From assembly GCF_029338375.1 (NCBI RefSeq), contig NZ_CP119804.1, positions 1 to 64,000 of the forward strand: a stretch of DNA of 64,000 bases, written 5' to 3'. This document shows positions 60,756 to 64,000 of this stretch, in pieces. A model generated the notes under the pieces. The model did no database searches and was not told the origin of the DNA. It saw nothing but the letters and a program-made list of their open reading frames with translations. The translations under genes and the position numbers were made by a program. The stretch's first letter is position 1, and each line of letters begins with the position of its first letter. Source of the stretch: Halorussus lipolyticus (lineage in GTDB: Archaea; Halobacteriota; Halobacteria; Halobacteriales; Haladaptataceae).

Positions 60756-61220
60756 GTGTCACTACTCGGAAGCGATTCGACCGACAGCGTCGCGGAAACT
60801 GCACAGGAAGCCAAAGAAGAAGTAACCGGCGAGTCACCGCCCAAGACCCACTCCACGTCGTTCAAACTGGCCCGCGCCCTGTTCGGCGGGGTGCTGGCGT
60901 TCACGGCGCTGGACAACTTCCGGAGTCTGGACGAGATGGTCGGCTACGCCGAGAGCAAGGGCGCGCCGGAACCGGAGACCACGGTGCCCTTCATCAGCGG
61001 AAGCCTGCTGTTCGGCGGCCTCGGCATCGCGGCGTGGAAGCTTCCGCGCCTCGCGGCCGGTGCGGTGGCCACCTTCCTCGTGACCGTCACGCCCGCCATG
61101 CACGACTTCTGGTCCATCGACGACGACCAGCAGAAAGAACAGGAGATGATTCACTTCCTGAAGAACGCCGCGCTGTTGGGCGGCGCGCTCGCATTCCTCC
61201 GGGTCGGACAGGACGAGTGA
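60756..61220 (+). CDS. DoxX-like membrane protein
   Basis: A 154-residue protein starting with GTG. A soluble, charged N-terminus (about 1-40) precedes four hydrophobic segments (about 45-60, 80-95, 99-120, 135-150). The arrangement with a conserved LFGGVLAFTALDNF and FLVTVTPAMHDFW is like haloarchaeal DoxX-family proteins. Physiological role unknown. Confidence 0.72.
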   Translation: MSLLGSDSTDSVAETAQEAKEEVTGESPPKTHSTSFKLARALFGGVLAFTALDNFRSLDEMVGYAESKGAPEPETTVPFISGSLLFGGLGIAAWKLPRLAAGAVATFLVTVTPAMHDFWSIDDDQQKEQEMIHFLKNAALLGGALAFLRVGQDE

Positions 61221-61236
61221 ACTCGCTCGCCTTTTC

Positions 61237-62286
61237 TCAGATGACGCCCGTTTTCTCGACGGCCTCGATGGCGGCCGCCTCGCTCATCCCGTTGCCCAGA
61301 ATCGTGTAGCGGTCCCGAATCTCGTGGGCAGAGGTGAGTGCGGCCACGACCATCTCGGGGTCGATGCCCAACTCGTCGGCGGTGGCGGGCGCGCCGATGG
61401 TTTCGAGCGCCTGCCGGACGCCCTGCCAGTTGCCGCCGTGGAGGTACTCGGCGATGATGGTGCCGACGCCGACCTGATGGCCGTGGAGCGCGGCGTCGGG
61501 GACCATCCGGTCGAGTTGGTGGGAAAAGAGGTGTTCCGCGCCCGAGGCCGGACGCGACGACCCCGCGATTGACATCGCCACGCCCGACGAGACCAGCGCC
61601 TTCACGACCACCCACGCCGATTCTTCGAGGCCCTGCTTGATGGAATCGGCGTTGTCCACCAGCATCTCGGCGGTCATCTCGGCCAGCGCCGCGGAGTAGT
61701 GCGAGTACTCGACGTTCTGGAGTCGATTGGCGAGTCGCCAGTCCTTGACCGCGGTGTAGTTGCTGATGATGTCGGCGCACCCCGCGGTGGTGAGTTCCCA
61801 CGGCGCGTCGGCCAGAATCTCGGTGTCCGCCACGACTGCGAGGGGTGGCGCGGCGGCGACGCTGTGGCGGGTGTCGCCCTCCGGGACCGACCCTCTGCCC
61901 GAGACGATGCCGTCGTGACTCGCCGCCGTGGGGACCGAGACGAACCCGGTCCCGAGGTCGTCGCTCGCCATCTTGGCGATGTCGATGGCCTTCCCGCCGC
62001 CGACGCCGACGAGGTAGCCGGCGTCTACCTCCTCGGCCACCTCGATGACTCGCTGGACCGACTCGAACGTCGCCGACTCGATTTCCACGATTGCCGGGTC
62101 GTCGCCCGCGTCCTCGAAGTCCGCCGCGACGCGCTCTGCGGCGACTTCGCGGGGCGTGGGACTGGTCACGACCAGCGGCCGCCCCTGCAAGTGGAGTTCG
62201 GAGACGGCCTCGACGGTGCTGTCGAGGACGCCGTGGCCGACTACCACGTTGCGCGGCAGGCGAATCCACGTCGATTTGTCGAACAT
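61237..62286 (-). CDS. egsA: sn-glycerol-1-phosphate dehydrogenase
   Basis: A 349-residue NAD(P)H- and zinc-dependent enzyme that makes the glycerol-1-phosphate backbone of archaeal ether lipids. VGVGGGKAIDIAKMAS binds the cofactor. SVPTAASHDGIVSG and the metal-site region SGAEHLFSHQLDRM and ALHGHQVGVGT supply Asp and His ligands. Length is normal. The gene stands alone, with a repeat-rich interval upstream. Confidence 0.95.
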   Translation of the reverse strand: MFDKSTWIRLPRNVVVGHGVLDSTVEAVSELHLQGRPLVVTSPTPREVAAERVAADFEDAGDDPAIVEIESATFESVQRVIEVAEEVDAGYLVGVGGGKAIDIAKMASDDLGTGFVSVPTAASHDGIVSGRGSVPEGDTRHSVAAAPPLAVVADTEILADAPWELTTAGCADIISNYTAVKDWRLANRLQNVEYSHYSAALAEMTAEMLVDNADSIKQGLEESAWVVVKALVSSGVAMSIAGSSRPASGAEHLFSHQLDRMVPDAALHGHQVGVGTIIAEYLHGGNWQGVRQALETIGAPATADELGIDPEMVVAALTSAHEIRDRYTILGNGMSEAAAIEAVEKTGVI

Positions 62287-62435
62287 ACGGGCTACTCTAT
62301 GGCGGGTCGGGAAAACAGTTTACCTCTCTGCCCGCAGGCGTTCGCTGTCAGCGGGTTTCGCGGATTGGGACAATCCACAAGTCCGCCGAGGACGGCAGTC
62401 TACGAAGCGCGATAAGTGGCACAATCCACGGGATG

Positions 62436-62469
62436 CGCCGCGTTCGCGCAGAACTGCGCGAACGCGGCG
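62436..62469. repeat. 16-bp perfect hairpin
   Basis: cgccgcgttcgcgcag and ctgcgcgaacgcggcg are exact reverse complements separated by only aa. A DNA cruciform or a very stable RNA stem-loop would form here, about 150 bp upstream of egsA. Confidence 0.8.
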
Positions 62470-62567
62470 GGGAGGTTCGGGACGCGGTGCTGTGCGGTTG
62501 CGGTGCTATGCGGTTGCGGTGCTATGCGGTTGCGGTGCAGTAGACGGCTTTGCTTAAGCCTGAAGCT
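62469..62567 (-). repeat. Degenerate repeat shared with 24.5 kb, with tandem 16-mers
   Basis: On the minus strand, agcttcaggcttaagca, cgcacagcac and cctcccc appear in the same order as at 24493-24565. Between the first two, gcggtgctrtgcggtt (plus strand) is repeated three times with a seven-base remnant (62484-62538). Removing two units restores the spacing found at 24.5 kb. Confidence 0.6.
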
Positions 62568-62671
62568 GGCTACCCCGCGGTTCTCCTCGACGCGAGGTCC
62601 GTTGGAGAAATAAATAGAGGGACAAACAAATTATAAATATTGTCTAAAGACAACAATAAATGTCTTCATAT

Positions 62672-63343
62672 CTACTCCCGAAGCGTCCCGCGCGAGGAGC
62701 GCCACCCCGACTTCGCCGGTTGCTGGTCCTGTCGGAGGGCGTGGCGGACCGCCAGCACGTGGCGGGCGAACGCCGCGCCCGCCAGCAGGCCAGCGCCGAC
62801 GATTGCGTTCGCCGAGAAGCCCGCAATCGGGGGCGCGACGAACCACTCGGGGAAGTACACTGCGCCCGAAACCACGAGGACCCACGCCGTCGCGCCCCCG
62901 GCCTGCAACACCGCGAGGCCGATAGTCGTGCGCTGGACCAGCGACGAGAGGGCGTCCCGGCCGCGGACGGTGTTGTCCCCAGCGGTGAGTCGCGGGACGA
63001 GCGCGACGGCCAGCGCGAGACTGGCCCCGACGACGCCGACGAGGCCGTCGGCGAACTGGACCGCTGTGAGCCACCCGACCCAGAGCAGAGTCTCGGCGAG
63101 CGCGAGACCGGCGACTGCTCGCGCGGGAATCGGCCGACTCCACCCGTTGACCGTGACGTGGGCCAGCAACGCCTCCACGAGCATCCCGGCCGAGAGACCG
63201 ACCACGCCGACGAGCGCAGTCACCGAGAGCGTGGCGGAATCGCCCACCAACCCGAACCAGACGGAGAGCGCCGTGACCTCGACGGTCGTCAGGAGGACCA
63301 CGCCGACTCCTCTGACGGTCGCTCGAATGGCCTCGCGTATCAT
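62672..63343 (-). CDS. Polytopic membrane protein
   Basis: A 223-residue protein with about six hydrophobic helices and few polar loops (the longest around QRTTIGL and GDNTVRGRDALSSL). No catalytic motif is seen. ATG at 63343 (MIREAIRATVRG) gives an amphipathic lead-in to TM1. The basic C-terminus (KSGWRSSRGTLRE) is cytoplasmic by the positive-inside rule. Confidence 0.68.
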   Translation of the reverse strand: MIREAIRATVRGVGVVLLTTVEVTALSVWFGLVGDSATLSVTALVGVVGLSAGMLVEALLAHVTVNGWSRPIPARAVAGLALAETLLWVGWLTAVQFADGLVGVVGASLALAVALVPRLTAGDNTVRGRDALSSLVQRTTIGLAVLQAGGATAWVLVVSGAVYFPEWFVAPPIAGFSANAIVGAGLLAGAAFARHVLAVRHALRQDQQPAKSGWRSSRGTLRE

Positions 63344-63567
63344 CGTCGGGAGCGTACGGAGAGAGACGGTCGGCGACGACGATGCAGTGACATGCCTCGA
63401 CAATGGAGTGCAGGGATGTTTGTTATCAACCTCCTGAAAGCGGTAGCGCGGACCTGCGAACGGTCTCAAATCCGGATTAACGACGCGCTCGGCGGCTTCA
63501 GCACTCGGAAGTCGGGTTAGGTGATTCTTCGGCTACACTCCCGCGGAAGGTCACGGGGTCCGGAAAC

Positions 63568-64000
63568 TTAGAGCGTGTCGAGTACGCCAAGCACGCGCTC
63601 CTCGGCGTCTCTGCCGGGGTCGTACTCGCTCCCGTCGCGGTCGCTATCGAGGGACTCTGCGACCGTCTTCTCCATGGCCTCCGCGAGCGGGGTCGAGTCC
63701 CACCCGAGGTTCGCCAGTTTGTCCGTATCCAGCACGTGGGGGTAGTCCCGGTAGAGGATGAAGTCGTCGGGCGAGAGGTCCGCCGCAGAGAGTTCGCGCT
63801 CCCCGGCGTGAACGATGTCGATGTCGGTATCCAGCGCGTCCGCGATGAGTTCCAGCATCTCGTCTATCGTCACGATGCGGCGGTCCCCCACGTTGTAGGA
63901 CTCGCCGGGCGTGCCCTCCTCGGCGACGGTCCGGAGCGCGCTCGCCACGTCCTCGACGTAGGCGCGGTGCCACACGTTGTCGCCGTCGCCGGGCACGACC
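63568..64000 (-). CDS. NAD-dependent epimerase/dehydratase, C-terminal part
   Basis: The last 144 codons of an extended SDR; the N-terminal Rossmann part with the GxxGxxG and YxxxK motifs lies beyond the window edge. Visible are NVWHRAYVEDVASALRTVAEEGTPGESYNVGDRRIVTIDEMLELIADAL, typical of UDP-glucose 4-epimerase-like enzymes. Substrate cannot be assigned from this part. The region 63344-63567 before its stop shows nothing recognised. Confidence 0.8.
   Translation of the reverse strand, partial: VVPGDGDNVWHRAYVEDVASALRTVAEEGTPGESYNVGDRRIVTIDEMLELIADALDTDIDIVHAGERELSAADLSPDDFILYRDYPHVLDTDKLANLGWDSTPLAEAMEKTVAESLDSDRDGSEYDPGRDAEERVLGVLDTL

Larger units (their letters stand above)
62287..62671. 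other. Repeat-rich noncoding interval upstream of egsA
   Basis: No gene is supported. It holds a 16-bp perfect hairpin (62436-62469), a 16-bp tandem repeat (62484-62538), the inverted degenerate repeat shared with 24.5 kb, and an AT-rich stretch (62608-62660) near the 3' end of the next membrane gene. Confidence 0.6.

Overview
The window is about 64 kb of high-GC chromosomal DNA from a halophilic archaeon (class Halobacteria). The evidence is the strongly acidic proteome, twin-arginine signals on most secreted proteins, a PGF-CTERM surface protein, archaeal translation and transcription proteins (eL42, eS27, aIF2-alpha, Nop10, TFS, NAC), glycerol-1-phosphate dehydrogenase, and haloarchaea-restricted families such as the membrane-anchored winged-helix proteins. 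The genus cannot be fixed from the sequence; a Halorussus- or Haladaptatus-like organism would fit. No rRNA, recognisable tRNA, CRISPR array, complete insertion sequence or provirus was seen.

Layout. 0.1-16 kb: ArsA/Get3-type ATPase, PKD-repeat surface protein, SDR enzyme, endonuclease V, rhomboid protease, methyltransferase, family X DNA polymerase with PHP domain, Mut7-C protein, MFS carrier, a Tat-exported lipase-like protein and small zinc-site proteins. 16-19 kb: the translation operon eL42-eS27-aIF2alpha-Nop10-PAC2. 19-34 kb: housekeeping and regulatory genes, including DnaJ-like, wHTH and PIN proteins, an Xre/DUF2178 pair with clear operators, TFS, TrmI-NAC, and a metallophosphoesterase beside a deleted copy of itself. 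34-40 kb: a compact operon dapA-dapB-dapD-lysA-dapF-dapE for lysine by the succinylated diaminopimelate route. 40-44 kb: a secreted orphan with a divergent FilR1-type regulator, small membrane proteins, and a TumE-like toxin with an HVO_A0114-type DNA-binding protein. 44-52 kb: divergent purB and fused purN-purH, then fused folC-folP. 52-64 kb: a Tat-exported peptidoglycan amidase, a glycosyltransferase, two more DUF7344 proteins, an S9 peptidase, an ABC exporter, an AbrB/PIN toxin-antitoxin pair, egsA, and an epimerase cut by the window edge.

The genes are mostly core metabolism and information processing. PurN-PurH, FolC-FolP and the folate-dependent purine steps are functionally linked, and the dap cluster is a nearly complete pathway. 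The accessory signals lie in intergenic DNA: (i) a long bulged hairpin present at 24.3 kb and, inverted, at 11.8 kb, with a partial copy at 18.9 kb; (ii) a small hairpin with an invariant AAACCGC loop and covarying stem at 11.9, 24.6 and 47.5 kb; (iii) a third degenerate repeat shared in inverted orientation by 24.5 and 62.5 kb. These look like dispersed structured elements. There is also a 22-residue cysteine-rich microprotein behind a near-perfect Shine-Dalgarno sequence at 49.0 kb, and several sharp operator palindromes.
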